Shown piece by piece: positions 1-9,763 of a stretch of 64,000 nucleotides of DNA. The DNA is from Verrucomicrobiia bacterium (GTDB taxonomy: Bacteria > Verrucomicrobiota > Verrucomicrobiia > Verrucomicrobiales > Akkermansiaceae), in contig CANHQJ010000010.1 in assembly GCA_947462875.1 (NCBI GenBank), positions 62,001-126,000 of the forward strand, in the 5' to 3' direction. The stretch's first letter is position 1, and every line of letters begins with the position of its first letter. The notes under the pieces are model-generated. The model was not told the origin of the DNA. It made no database searches and worked only from the letters and a program-made list of their open reading frames with translations. Made by a program: the position numbers and the translations under genes.

Positions 1-1
1 G

Positions 2-961
2 CTGATCTGGTGCAGCACCACACCTGTGCCCAATCACAACAAAGGCCAGTATGCCCGCCGCAAGGGCGCGGAGAAGGAATACAATGAAGCGGCCCGTGAA
101 GTGATGAAAGGACACCCCGAGATCCTGATCAATGATCTCGCGCGGGTGGTTGATGAATCGCCGGTTTTCGACAAATGGCGCCAAACGAAAGACGTGCATT
201 TCTATCAGAAAGAAGAACAAAAAGCCCTGGGCGATGCCGTCGCCAAAGCGGTGCGCGCGGCGCTGGACAAATCCACCAGCAGTGTCGATGAGCCGCTCGT
301 TTTGCCCGTCCGTTTTCACATCACCACGGGCGCGACCATGACGTTGAAAGGGCAGGGGATGGAGATGTGGGTGACGGCTGCCGATCTCACCGGTCCGGTG
401 CTGACAGAAATCAATCGCATCTGGAAACCGGCCAATATCAGCTTTGCGGTGGAACGCGCGCAACAGGAGCCGTTGCGGCAACCTGACAATTTCGCGCAGC
501 TCTGCGAAAGCATCGCTAACTTCAAGCGTGGCGATGAACAACGCTTCGGCTCACAGCGGACGGACAACATCGGCAAGCTGTTGGATCCGGCCCATCGCCA
601 TCCCACGGCGCTGAATGTCTATCTGCTTCCTTTCATCGGATCGACCTATCAGGGCTATGCGAACATCGGCGGCAATCATGCCGTCGTCGGCGTGTGGACC
701 GACAAGGCGACTAACGGAAAAAAACCACCGGTCAAAACCTTGCTCGTCGAGCCGGAGCCGATGAAGGTCGGCTCTCTGGCGCGCACCATCGCCCACGAAA
801 TCGGTCACAATCTTACTTTGCCGCATCCGGACAAATCGCTTGTTTCGGAGGTCGGTCGCTTGATGGGCGGCCGCAAGCATGGCTACAACCTCACGCCGGA
901 AGAAATCGCCCAGGCACGTGCCAGCGCACGGAAACATCTCGCTGTTGCCAAAAATCGTTAG
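2..961 (+). CDS. Secreted metzincin-type metallopeptidase, 5' end outside window
   Basis: The reading frame is open to the left edge, so the gene begins outside the window. A GTG at 26 is possible as a start, but the codons before it read L-I-W-C-S-T-T-P, which looks like a lipobox with the Cys at 11-13, so this is probably the mature N-terminus of a lipoprotein. The catalytic signature is HEIGHNLTLPH (first His codon at 794), an HExxHxxxxxH zinc site, followed by a Met-turn-like LMGG. That order matches metzincins, although the usual Gly of HExxHxxGxxH is Thr here. It ends 9 bp before the next gene and may be co-transcribed with it. The substrate is unknown; extracellular or periplasmic proteolysis is inferred. 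Confidence 0.75.
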   Translation: MIWCSTTPVPNHNKGQYARRKGAEKEYNEAAREVMKGHPEILINDLARVVDESPVFDKWRQTKDVHFYQKEEQKALGDAVAKAVRAALDKSTSSVDEPLVLPVRFHITTGATMTLKGQGMEMWVTAADLTGPVLTEINRIWKPANISFAVERAQQEPLRQPDNFAQLCESIANFKRGDEQRFGSQRTDNIGKLLDPAHRHPTALNVYLLPFIGSTYQGYANIGGNHAVVGVWTDKATNGKKPPVKTLLVEPEPMKVGSLARTIAHEIGHNLTLPHPDKSLVSEVGRLMGGRKHGYNLTPEEIAQARASARKHLAVAKNR

Positions 962-970
962 AAACGAATC

Positions 971-3382
971 ATGAAACATCTCTTCTCACTGACACTACTG
1001 CTGGCGGCTCCCCTGGTCGCGCAGACGCGAACGTTTCCGAAAGCCGGTGCCGATCAAAACACTCCCGCGCTGACGCAGTATTTTTCCTGGATCAACAATA
1101 CCAACGAAGGAACCACGGAAGCGCAGACGCTCGCGAATCTGGCCTTTTTCCAATGGCTTCGCGACGAATACGGCATGATCCTCGACATCTATGCCTTCGA
1201 TGCCGGATTCGTCGATGGGAAAAATTTCACCGGCATTCTCGCGGAGTCGGATCGTTTCAAACAACAATTCCCGCAAGGTCTCGACCGCGTCTACCAAACG
1301 GCGAAGAAGATGGACACCCGGCTCGGTCATTGGGGCGGGCCGGATGGTTTTGGCGATACTCCGGAATCCGAGCAAGCGCGCATCGACATGATGGTGTCGC
1401 TCTGTCGCGATTACGATTGGGCTCTCTACAAATTCGACCTCGTCTGCGGAAAACTCCGCCCCGAGAAGGAAGCGTCGTTCATCCGCATGATGAAAGAGTC
1501 GCGCAAGCACAGCCCGGATTTGATCGCACTCAATCACCGCCTGCCACTCGGCGAGGAGGGACTTTCCCTGATGACCACGAGTTTGTGGGATGGCCAGGAA
1601 ACCTATATCGATGTCCACGTCGGCAATCGCGTGACCGCGCCGCACCACCGCGTCGGCGCGATGAGCCGTGGCAATACAAAGGATTTCAACCGTCTCTTCG
1701 AAGACCATGGCGTCTGCATTTCCTCCTGCCTCGATCACTACGATGACGACATGATCCTGCAAGCCTTCGGCCGCAATCTAATCCTCGCCCCCGAAGTGTA
1801 TGGCAATCCCTGGTTGCTGCGCGATGACGAGTTTCCGAAGTTCGCACGCATCTTCACTCTCGCCCGCAACCACCGTGACATACTCATCAATGCCACCGCA
1901 CTGCCCGAGGAAACCTACGGCAAGCACGCGGTCTCGCGCGGCGATGGGAAAACGCGTTTTCTCACCCTGAGCAACCTGACGTGGGAGCCCGTTACCTACA
2001 CGATCAAGGCTGGTGAAGAGATCGGACTTTCTCTTTCTGAAAAAGTCGAGATACGCCAGCTTCACCCGAACGAAAAAATCCTTGGCACCGTCGCCTACGG
2101 AGCCAGCCAACAAATCACCGTGCTTCCCTTCCGCTCCTGCCTTGTGCTTGCCACGACCGCCGGCAGCAAGGAAATCGGCATCGCCGGCTGTGATTACGAA
2201 GTGCTAACAGATGTCGCTGGCAAGCCCGCGCAAGTCCGCTTGTTGGGTTTGCCCGGCACCACGGCGAAAGTCTCGATTCCCGCGCAACAACGGAAATTTT
2301 CAAAAGCAACTCTCGATGGCACCGATGCAAATGATCTGCTCGCTGGGAAAGAAATCACCGTCACCTTTGAGGGCACGCCGTTGACCCAACCGTGGCATCA
2401 GAAAATTTCCGAGCTCCCTCTCACCAAACTTCCCGACGATGCCGAGGCCCTGTACGAAGCCACCTGTTTCGCCGCCGATAGCAATGCTCTTGAAGCGCGT
2501 TCGGTCGAGCGTTCCGGCCCGACCAAAATACCCGCTGTGAAAGCCGCGCGTGACGCGTTTTTTCAACAGCGCACCTTCGTCGGGCGCGGGTTGTGGGATC
2601 GCTACCTTTTCGATGGAGATCCCGGCACCAGCTTTTTTGTTTCCAAACGATGGAATGCCGATCCACGCATCAACGAGGATGCGGCGCTGCGCGTGGACTT
2701 CGGCTCGGCGATCCGTCCGGAGAAAATCGAGATCATCATTCCCGATCAATTTTCGCTGATGGAAAAATTCGAAGGCGAAGGCGGCTTCGTCGCGCAGGTG
2801 TCTGCTGACTTGAAAACATGGACCAGCATTCCTTTCATCCATGGCGAAAAAACGGCGATCAAGGTCCCACAAGGCACGGAGGTTCGTTACCTGCGCATCC
2901 CTCGATTTACTCCCCGCATTTCGGAAATCAATGCCTATGTCGGCGGCAAAGCCCTGCCGCGCGAAACCTGGCGCGCCTCGAATTTGTTCGCGTCATTTGC
3001 CAGCCGGAAATTCACCAAAGCATGGTCCGCTCCGCTGACGCTGAAAGAATGTGCCAAGGGCAGCTATCTCTGCGTGGCACTGAATGGCAAACACGGCATC
3101 GAAGGCGCCTACGTGGCCTTGCGTTCCCCTGAGGGTCGCTATCTCGGCGCGCATGATCGCTCGACTTCCTTCCCCAGCAATCCTTGGGAATTCAATAATT
3201 CCAAACGCGACAGCAATTACACGTATTATTTCGAACTCAGTCCGGAAATGATCGCACAAGCATGGGAAGTTGTTGTTCTCGGCGGCGCTGAGTCCGATGA
3301 CAAACTGTTGCCTGTCGTCTGGCAGACGTCCCATGCGATTCCCTTTGACGAAAAAATTCTCACCCTAACGCCCACACCATGA
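971..3382 (+). CDS. Secreted alpha-galactosidase-like glycoside hydrolase with C-terminal discoidin-like domain
   Basis: An 803-residue protein with a cleavable signal peptide (about residues 1-17, ending LVAQ). Residues about 30-330 look like a clan-D TIM barrel. The segment ALYKFDLVCG (Asp about 156) resembles the K-x-D nucleophile strand of GH27/GH36 enzymes, and SLWDGQETY (Asp about 207) is a candidate acid/base. A beta-sandwich follows, and residues about 540-680 resemble an F5/8 type C carbohydrate-binding domain (RVDFGS...RYLRIPRF). The family assignment is by motif only; it may be an unclassified GH. The stop overlaps the next start by 4 bp (ATGA), so translation is probably coupled to the VHL/zincin gene. 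Confidence 0.65.
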   Translation: MKHLFSLTLLLAAPLVAQTRTFPKAGADQNTPALTQYFSWINNTNEGTTEAQTLANLAFFQWLRDEYGMILDIYAFDAGFVDGKNFTGILAESDRFKQQFPQGLDRVYQTAKKMDTRLGHWGGPDGFGDTPESEQARIDMMVSLCRDYDWALYKFDLVCGKLRPEKEASFIRMMKESRKHSPDLIALNHRLPLGEEGLSLMTTSLWDGQETYIDVHVGNRVTAPHHRVGAMSRGNTKDFNRLFEDHGVCISSCLDHYDDDMILQAFGRNLILAPEVYGNPWLLRDDEFPKFARIFTLARNHRDILINATALPEETYGKHAVSRGDGKTRFLTLSNLTWEPVTYTIKAGEEIGLSLSEKVEIRQLHPNEKILGTVAYGASQQITVLPFRSCLVLATTAGSKEIGIAGCDYEVLTDVAGKPAQVRLLGLPGTTAKVSIPAQQRKFSKATLDGTDANDLLAGKEITVTFEGTPLTQPWHQKISELPLTKLPDDAEALYEATCFAADSNALEARSVERSGPTKIPAVKAARDAFFQQRTFVGRGLWDRYLFDGDPGTSFFVSKRWNADPRINEDAALRVDFGSAIRPEKIEIIIPDQFSLMEKFEGEGGFVAQVSADLKTWTSIPFIHGEKTAIKVPQGTEVRYLRIPRFTPRISEINAYVGGKALPRETWRASNLFASFASRKFTKAWSAPLTLKECAKGSYLCVALNGKHGIEGAYVALRSPEGRYLGAHDRSTSFPSNPWEFNNSKRDSNYTYYFELSPEMIAQAWEVVVLGGAESDDKLLPVVWQTSHAIPFDEKILTLTPTP

Positions 3383-5196
3383 AATCCCGCTCCTTTGCCA
3401 TTCTTCTGCCCTTGATCATCCTTGCGGTGATCGTGGGGATTTTTTCCTCCACACCCGTGACTGGTGCCGCCGATGACGCGCCGCGAACCAGACCGCGGTT
3501 GCAAATCATCAACGGCAGCGATCAGGCGATCGATATTTTCTGGCTGAAGTCGGATAGCGAACGTGTGCCTAACGGTTCCGTGGAGCCAGGAGCTGACACG
3601 ATTTTCACCACTTCTCCCGGGCATCGTTTTGAAGTCGTGGGTCGCGCCGATCAATCGAAGATCACCGTCACCAGTGAGGTCATGGTGCAGGCCGTGCGTT
3701 TCGATCCGAAGGGGAAAAACGGCGTGCCCGCCTTTTACACGCAGCACATCAGTGCGAATGGATTTCCCATCGTCGCCTCCGCCAAGGTGAATCCGTACGC
3801 TCTCAAGGAAGCCGCCTATCTGGTCAACATCATGCTCGCCAAGCGCCCCGATGTGCGCGAGGCCATGATCAAGAGCGGTGCCCGCATGTGCATCATGGCG
3901 CACGATGAATACACCACCGATCTGCCGGAATTCCAACGCATGGCCAAAGGCGAAAAAAGCGAAGTCCCCGGCGTATCGGCCAAGGATTTCTGGGATGCCC
4001 GCGCGCGCGGACTCGGTGGCAGCGAGCACGATCCGCTTTGTACGGTGGCGGAGGAAAACGTGCTCGCCTTTGCCGGTGATCCGTATCAGGCCGAAAACAT
4101 TCTCATTCACGAGTTCGCGCACAACATCCACTTGCGTGGCATGCTCAATGTCGATCCCACCTTCGATTCGCGCCTGCGTGCCACCTATGATGCCGCGATG
4201 AAAGCCGGTCTGTGGAAAGGAAAATACGCGGCCGTGAATCATTACGAGTATTTCGCCGAGGGCGTGCAATCGTGGTTCGATGACAACCGCGTCAACGACC
4301 ATGATCACAACCATGTCCATCTGCGCTCGCAGTTGATCGAATACGATCCCGGCCTCGCCGCGATGTGCCGGGAGGTGTTCGGTGATACGGAGTTGAAATA
4401 CAGCAAGCCCACCACGAGGCTCGTCGATCACATGGCCGGCTATGATCCGGCGAAGTCGCCGACCTTCGTGTGGCCGGAGCGTTTGAACAAGGTCAAGACG
4501 GCGATCCGCGAATTGGCCCAGACACGCAACGCCAAGGCGCACGACAGTGAAAAGTATGAGGCCCGCATGATGGAAGGCTGGCCCGTGTTGATCAGCCGGC
4601 AGTTGTTGGAAAAGGAGCCGGACGTGACGGCAAAGGCGATGGTGCTGCTGCAAAAGCAGCTCGCGGAGATCCACCGGGTGGTGCCGAAGGAGGCAGTGGC
4701 GAAATTGCAGCAGGTGCGTTTGTATTTCACGCCCGAGTATCATAACCTGGCACCCTCCGCCGAGTATCATCCGGGCGCGGGCTGGTTGTCGGCGAACAAG
4801 CGTGATCCTGACATGGCGAAAAATGTGGAATTCTCCAATGCCCGCGTGTTTGAAGAGGATGTCCAACGCATGCCACTGCTCGTGCTTCATGAACTGGCAC
4901 ATGCCTATCACGACCGTTTTCTGCCTCAGGGACACAACAACCCCGACATCAAAGCCGCGTATGAGAAAGCAAAGGCCAGTGGCCTGTACGACCGCGTCGA
5001 GCGCCGTGATTCAAAAGGAAACACGCGCATGGACAAGGCCTACGCCATGACCAATGCCGCGGAATATTTCGCCGAGACCACGGAGGCCTATTTCGGGACT
5101 AACGATTTTTTCCCCTATACCAACGAGGAACTCAAGAAACACGACCCATTCATGCACGATTTGCTGGGAAAAATCTGGGGAGTTGCCTTGCCATAA
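3379..5196 (+). CDS. VHL-beta-like domain plus tandem gluzincin metallopeptidase domains
   Basis: A 605-residue exported protein. The N-terminus has one hydrophobic segment (about 7-28), which is a signal or anchor. Residues about 40-90 (LQIINGSDQAIDIFWLKS, then NGSVEPG and GHRFEVVG) resemble the beta domain of von Hippel-Lindau protein, known in some bacterial secreted proteins. Two homologous zinc-protease modules follow. The first has HEFAH at residue 244 and EYFAE at 290; the second has HELAH at 504 and EYFAE at 562. The pairing HExxH...ExxAE is typical of gluzincins such as the anthrax lethal-factor-like (M34) fold. Both copies keep all ligands and the general-base Glu, so both may be active. 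Substrate unknown. Confidence 0.75.
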   Translation: MKSRSFAILLPLIILAVIVGIFSSTPVTGAADDAPRTRPRLQIINGSDQAIDIFWLKSDSERVPNGSVEPGADTIFTTSPGHRFEVVGRADQSKITVTSEVMVQAVRFDPKGKNGVPAFYTQHISANGFPIVASAKVNPYALKEAAYLVNIMLAKRPDVREAMIKSGARMCIMAHDEYTTDLPEFQRMAKGEKSEVPGVSAKDFWDARARGLGGSEHDPLCTVAEENVLAFAGDPYQAENILIHEFAHNIHLRGMLNVDPTFDSRLRATYDAAMKAGLWKGKYAAVNHYEYFAEGVQSWFDDNRVNDHDHNHVHLRSQLIEYDPGLAAMCREVFGDTELKYSKPTTRLVDHMAGYDPAKSPTFVWPERLNKVKTAIRELAQTRNAKAHDSEKYEARMMEGWPVLISRQLLEKEPDVTAKAMVLLQKQLAEIHRVVPKEAVAKLQQVRLYFTPEYHNLAPSAEYHPGAGWLSANKRDPDMAKNVEFSNARVFEEDVQRMPLLVLHELAHAYHDRFLPQGHNNPDIKAAYEKAKASGLYDRVERRDSKGNTRMDKAYAMTNAAEYFAETTEAYFGTNDFFPYTNEELKKHDPFMHDLLGKIWGVALP

Positions 5197-5334
5197 GACC
5201 TCTTCATCTCCATATTTGCCCGTGAAACACACCGATTTGATTCCATCCAAACCAGCCATGCCGATCGAGAGGGCATCTTTTTACGGACTTCATTCCGCAT
5301 TGATTTCGTGATCTGACGAACCACCAACCATTTT

Positions 5335-7617
5335 ATGACACATACTCCTACCATAGCCAATCCGGTCGCTCCGCGTAACTCCGCCGCTGCTCCGTCAGCC
5401 TCAGCGGAGACAGGATCCTGTGCGCCGGGCGATCTAACGGTTGATCGCATTTTTGGCGAGAACAGCGACTTGAAACCCCAGGTATGGGGTCCTGCCCATT
5501 GGTTGAAAAAAGGCACCGGTTATACCTCCCTCGAAGTCTCCCCTGGTTTCAGCCATTGCGAGAAAGCGGATCAGATCAAGGACATTGTTCATTACGACCC
5601 CGCCAGTGGCGATCGCACCATTCTGGTCTCCGCTTCACAACTCGTTCCTGTAGGCCGGGAAATTCCCTTGATCGTGGAAAACTTCGCCTGGACGGAGGAT
5701 GCCAAAAAGCTGCTCATTTTCACCAATGCCAAACGCGTGTGGCGCGAAAAAACCCGCGGCGATTACTGGTTGCTCGACTTTGCTTCAGGCGGTTTGCGTC
5801 AGCTCGGCGGATCCGCTCCTGAGGCAAGGATGATGTTTGCCACGCTATCGCCTGACAGCACGCAAGTCGCGTATGTCTGTGAAAACAATCTCTACGTGCA
5901 AAACCTCGATGATTTGACTATCACCCCGCTGACCAGCGACGGTGGTCCCACTTTGATCAACGGCACGGCGGATTGGGTCAACGAGGAGGAATTTTATCTC
6001 CGCAACGGATTGCGGTGGAGCCCGGATGGCAGCAAGATCGCCTACTGGCAGTTTGACACATCGGAGGTGCGTCAGTATCCCCTTGTCAATCTCACGGATT
6101 CGCTCTATCCGAAAATCACCCACTATGCCTACCCGAAAGTGGGGGAAACGAACTCCGCTTGCCGCGTGGGTGTGGTTTCGGCCGCTGGAGGAGAGACACT
6201 GTGGTTCGAGTCGAATTCCGATCCGCGCAACCACTACATTCCGCACATGGAGTGGTCCAGCGATTCGAAGCGCGTGTTGTTCCAGCAACTCAACCGTCTT
6301 CAGAACACGAACCAATTCATCAGCGCGGATCCGCTCACGGGTGCGGTGGAAACCATTTTCACCGACAGCGACGAGTGCTGGGTAGAGGTCATGCGCGAGT
6401 GGCGCTGGGTCGACAACGGCGAGCGTTTTCTGTGGCTCAGCGAACGCGACGGATGGCAGCATCTCTATTCCGTCTCGATCAAGGATCAAAGCGTCCTGTT
6501 GCTCACCCCGGGCAACTTTGACGTGATCAGCCTGGTCGGCGTGGATGAGAAAGAAGGGTGCGCGTATTTCATCGCATCTCCGGACGATGCCACCCAGCGC
6601 TATCTCTACCGTGCTCCGCTTGACGGTTCCGGCAAATCCGAGCGTGTTTCCCCTTCGTCGCAACCCGGCACCCACGCCTATCGTTTTTCTCCGGATGGGC
6701 TTTGGGCATTCCATACCTATTCGCGCTTTGGTCAACCGCCGGTGATCGAGCTCATCAATCTGCCCGATCACAAGGTCGTGCGCGTTTTGGCCGACAACGC
6801 GAAACTGCGGGCAAATCTCTCGTCGCTGCGTGCGTGCCACAATGAGTTTTTCAAAGCCGAGATCGGAGACGGTCTCAAGGCTGACGCCTGGTGCATCAAA
6901 CCGCCTGATTTCGATCCTAACAAAAAATACCCGCTGTTCATTCACGTCTATGGCGAGCCTGCCGCCTGCACGGTGCTCGATCAATGGGGAGGCGATAATT
7001 TCCTCTGGCACAGCATGATGGCTCAGCTGGGCTATGTCGTTGTCTGCATTGACAATCGCGGCACTCCCGCGCCGCGCGGACGGGCCTGGCGCAAGAGCAT
7101 CTATCGCCAAATCGGCAGCCTCGCCTCCGCGGATCAAGCCCATGCCATCCGCGCCATTCTGGCGGATCGCCCCTATCTGGACGCCGCGCGTGTCGGTATC
7201 TGGGGCTGGAGCGGCGGCGGTTCGATGAGTCTCAACGCGATTTTCCGTCACCCCGACCTTTACAAAACCGCGATGGCCGTCGCATTCGTTGCCAACCAGC
7301 GTTTTTACGACACCATCTATCAGGAGCGCTACATGGGCCTGCCTGACGACAACGCGGAGGGCTTCCGTCACGGATCGCCCGTCACCTGGGCTCACCAACT
7401 CGAAGGCAATCTCCTGCTGGTGTACGGCACTGGCGATGACAATTGCCACTACCAAAATTGCGAGGTGATGGTGAACGAGCTCATCAATCACAACAAACAG
7501 TTTTCCCAGGTCGCTTATCCCAACTGCGGTCACGGGCTCGATGAAGGAAAAAATACCAAACGCCATCTTTATTCCACCCTCACACGCTACCTCACTCAAC
7601 ACATGCCCGTTGGGTAA
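5335..7617 (+). CDS. Dipeptidyl peptidase IV-like prolyl oligopeptidase (S9B)
   Basis: 760 residues: an N-terminal beta-propeller (about 60-480) and a C-terminal alpha/beta-hydrolase. The catalytic triad is visible as Ser626 in GWSGGG, Asp701 in GTGDDN and His733 in CGHGLD. The family removes Xaa-Pro dipeptides from peptide N-termini. There is no signal peptide; the N-terminus is polar and Ala/Ser/Pro-rich, suggesting a cytoplasmic enzyme, whereas many bacterial DPP IV proteins are exported. The next gene encodes an Xaa-Pro peptidase 45 bp downstream, so the pair would complete breakdown of proline-containing peptides. A 138-bp gap upstream probably holds its promoter, but I see no convincing -10/-35 pair there. 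Confidence 0.88.
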   Translation: MTHTPTIANPVAPRNSAAAPSASAETGSCAPGDLTVDRIFGENSDLKPQVWGPAHWLKKGTGYTSLEVSPGFSHCEKADQIKDIVHYDPASGDRTILVSASQLVPVGREIPLIVENFAWTEDAKKLLIFTNAKRVWREKTRGDYWLLDFASGGLRQLGGSAPEARMMFATLSPDSTQVAYVCENNLYVQNLDDLTITPLTSDGGPTLINGTADWVNEEEFYLRNGLRWSPDGSKIAYWQFDTSEVRQYPLVNLTDSLYPKITHYAYPKVGETNSACRVGVVSAAGGETLWFESNSDPRNHYIPHMEWSSDSKRVLFQQLNRLQNTNQFISADPLTGAVETIFTDSDECWVEVMREWRWVDNGERFLWLSERDGWQHLYSVSIKDQSVLLLTPGNFDVISLVGVDEKEGCAYFIASPDDATQRYLYRAPLDGSGKSERVSPSSQPGTHAYRFSPDGLWAFHTYSRFGQPPVIELINLPDHKVVRVLADNAKLRANLSSLRACHNEFFKAEIGDGLKADAWCIKPPDFDPNKKYPLFIHVYGEPAACTVLDQWGGDNFLWHSMMAQLGYVVVCIDNRGTPAPRGRAWRKSIYRQIGSLASADQAHAIRAILADRPYLDAARVGIWGWSGGGSMSLNAIFRHPDLYKTAMAVAFVANQRFYDTIYQERYMGLPDDNAEGFRHGSPVTWAHQLEGNLLLVYGTGDDNCHYQNCEVMVNELINHNKQFSQVAYPNCGHGLDEGKNTKRHLYSTLTRYLTQHMPVG

Positions 7618-7662
7618 GATCTGAAACGCCAAACATTCCCAACTTCACATCGCACACCATCC

Positions 7663-8823
7663 ATGTCCACCACACCCATAGCCCGTATCGCCGCCGGCGT
7701 GCCCCAAGTCCACAGCAGCCTGTTCTGGCGCATCCGTTTTTCCGTAGGTGACCAAGTCGTTCTTCTCGAAATCCCTAACGGAAATGCCACGGAATCCACC
7801 CTCATCCTCCGCGATATCGAAATGGGTCGCGCCAAGCAATACGCCCGTGTCGATCATGTCGCTTGCCCGCCGATGTTCGCTCCGGAGGGAGGACTCTCCG
7901 GAGACCGCGAGACCGCCAATGCCCAGGCAGCCATCGAGTGCCTGCGCCGCGCCGGTGTCACTCACGCCTATGGCGACCGCACCCTGCCTCTCATCTTCGC
8001 CGATTTTGCCCGTAAGGCTGGCATCACCATCGAGTGCGATCCCGATTGCTGGGTGAACGAGCGCCGCCAGAAATCCGATGAGGAAATCGATCACCTGCGC
8101 GAGGCCCAACGCGTCACCGAGGGCGCCATCCAGATGGCCTGCGAGCTGATTGCCAAAGCCGGCGTTCGCGCCGATGGCGTATTGTTGCACGAAGGCAGTC
8201 CGCTCACCTCCGAACGCGTTCGCGCCGCCGTCGATCACTGGCTGCTGGACCAGAATTTCTCCAATCCCAAATCCATCATCGCCGGCGGCCCCATCGCTTC
8301 CGATTGCCACAACTACGGCACAGGCGAGCTCCGCACGAGCGAGCCCGTCATTGTCGATATTTTCCCCTGCGATCGCCGCACCCGCTACAATGGCGACTGC
8401 ACGCGCACCGTCGTCAACGGCGACATCCCCGATGAAGTCATCCGCATGCATGCCGCCGTGCGCGCCGCGAAGCTGGCTGCCGAGAACACCATCCGTGTGG
8501 GAGTAACCGGCGAAGCCGTCCACCTCGCCACCATCGCCGCCCTTGCGGATCACGGTTACCCCTTCGGTCTGCCCGGCGACGACAACCCGCTGTCCTATTG
8601 CGCCATGACCCACGGCACCGGCCACGGCATCGGCCTCGATGTTCACGAGCCACCATTGCTCGATAGAAAAGGACCGCCCCTGCTTGCGGGCGAAGCCCTC
8701 ACCGTCGAACCCGGTCTCTATCGCCGCGACCTCGGTGCCGTCCGCATCGAAGACATGGTCATCGTCACGGAAACCGGTTGTCTCAATCTCAACAAACTCC
8801 ACGACGAACTCACCTGGCTCTGA
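7663..8823 (+). CDS. M24 family Xaa-Pro aminopeptidase/dipeptidase
   Basis: 386 residues with a creatinase-like N-terminal domain (about 1-130) and a pita-bread M24 catalytic domain. All five dinuclear metal ligands are visible: Asp232 in VDIFP, Asp245 in NGDCTRT, His in HGTGHGIGLDVHE, and the two Glu in VEPGLY and RIEDMV. The 13-residue spacing between the two Asp matches a known M24 subgroup. There is no signal peptide, so it is cytoplasmic. It would cleave the Xaa-Pro bond in peptides and fits functionally with the DPP IV-like gene just upstream. The start ATG was chosen because it precedes a normal family N-terminus. Confidence 0.87.
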   Translation: MSTTPIARIAAGVPQVHSSLFWRIRFSVGDQVVLLEIPNGNATESTLILRDIEMGRAKQYARVDHVACPPMFAPEGGLSGDRETANAQAAIECLRRAGVTHAYGDRTLPLIFADFARKAGITIECDPDCWVNERRQKSDEEIDHLREAQRVTEGAIQMACELIAKAGVRADGVLLHEGSPLTSERVRAAVDHWLLDQNFSNPKSIIAGGPIASDCHNYGTGELRTSEPVIVDIFPCDRRTRYNGDCTRTVVNGDIPDEVIRMHAAVRAAKLAAENTIRVGVTGEAVHLATIAALADHGYPFGLPGDDNPLSYCAMTHGTGHGIGLDVHEPPLLDRKGPPLLAGEALTVEPGLYRRDLGAVRIEDMVIVTETGCLNLNKLHDELTWL

Positions 8824-8875
8824 CGTGGTGGCGGCCCCCGGTCTCCCAGCCTTCAAACCTTCAAAAACTCTCCGC

Positions 8876-9712
8876 ATGAAAACCATCCTAACCCTCTTCG
8901 CCCTCACCCTCACCACCGCCTTCGCGGAAATTTCCATCAAGTCCGGTGAAAAACTCGCCTTCCTCGGCGACTCCATCACTCAGGGAGGGAAAAGCAAACC
9001 CGGCGGTTACGTGAATCTCGTGAACCACGCCCTCGCCACCAACGACGTGAAAATCGAGGTCATCGGCGCTGGCATCAGCGGCCACAAATCCAACCAAATG
9101 CTCGCCCGCCTCGACAACGACGTGCTCAGCAAAAAACCACAGTGGATGACTCTCAGTTGCGGCGTGAACGATGTGTGGCACGGTGCGAAGGGCGTCACTC
9201 TCGAGGACTATAAGAAAAACATCACCGCCATCGTCGAGAAAGCTCAAGCGGCGAATGTGAAAGTCATCCTCCTCACCTCCACCATGATTGGCGAGGATCA
9301 GGCCAATCCGAACAACCAAAAACTCATCCCCTACAACGAGTTCCTCCGCACCTTGGCGAAAGAAAAAAATTGCCTGCTCGCCGACCTCAATGCCGACATG
9401 CAAGCTGCCGTCATAAAAGCCAACACCCCCGGCAAAAACGCGCTCACTGGCGACGGCGTGCATATGGCATTCCCGGGCGACATGTTGATGGCCACCGGCA
9501 TTCTGAAGGTCCTCGGCCTTGATGACAAAGAACTCGCCAAAGCCCAGGACGCCTGGCTCGACATCCCCAACACCAGCAACCTCAAAGTCGATGCCTCCTT
9601 CAGCCAACGCGAAATGCAACAGCTCGAAAAAGCCGCCGCCACCCGCAACACCACCCCGCAGAATTTGGTCAACGAGGAATTCAAAAAAGTGCTGGATGGT
9701 CTGAAGAAGTGA
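8876..9712 (+). CDS. Secreted SGNH/GDSL-type esterase
   Basis: 278 residues with a signal peptide (MKTILTLFALTLTTAFA). The SGNH blocks are clear: block I FLGDSITQGG with the nucleophile Ser, block II Gly in GAGISGHKS, block III Asn in CGVNDVWHG, and block V DGVHMAFPG with the catalytic His. A C-terminal extension of about 75 residues (LDIPNTSNLKVDASFSQRE onward) follows the catalytic core. The start was placed at 8876 because an upstream-extended frame would overlap the preceding gene and lack a signal peptide. In this neighbourhood it is probably an O-acetyl esterase acting on polysaccharide; the substrate is inferred. Confidence 0.85.
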   Translation: MKTILTLFALTLTTAFAEISIKSGEKLAFLGDSITQGGKSKPGGYVNLVNHALATNDVKIEVIGAGISGHKSNQMLARLDNDVLSKKPQWMTLSCGVNDVWHGAKGVTLEDYKKNITAIVEKAQAANVKVILLTSTMIGEDQANPNNQKLIPYNEFLRTLAKEKNCLLADLNADMQAAVIKANTPGKNALTGDGVHMAFPGDMLMATGILKVLGLDDKELAKAQDAWLDIPNTSNLKVDASFSQREMQQLEKAAATRNTTPQNLVNEEFKKVLDGLKK

Positions 9713-9763
9713 AGTGGGTGAGGCCACGGTCTTCCATCCCTCCGATACCATCCGTCTCTTGCC

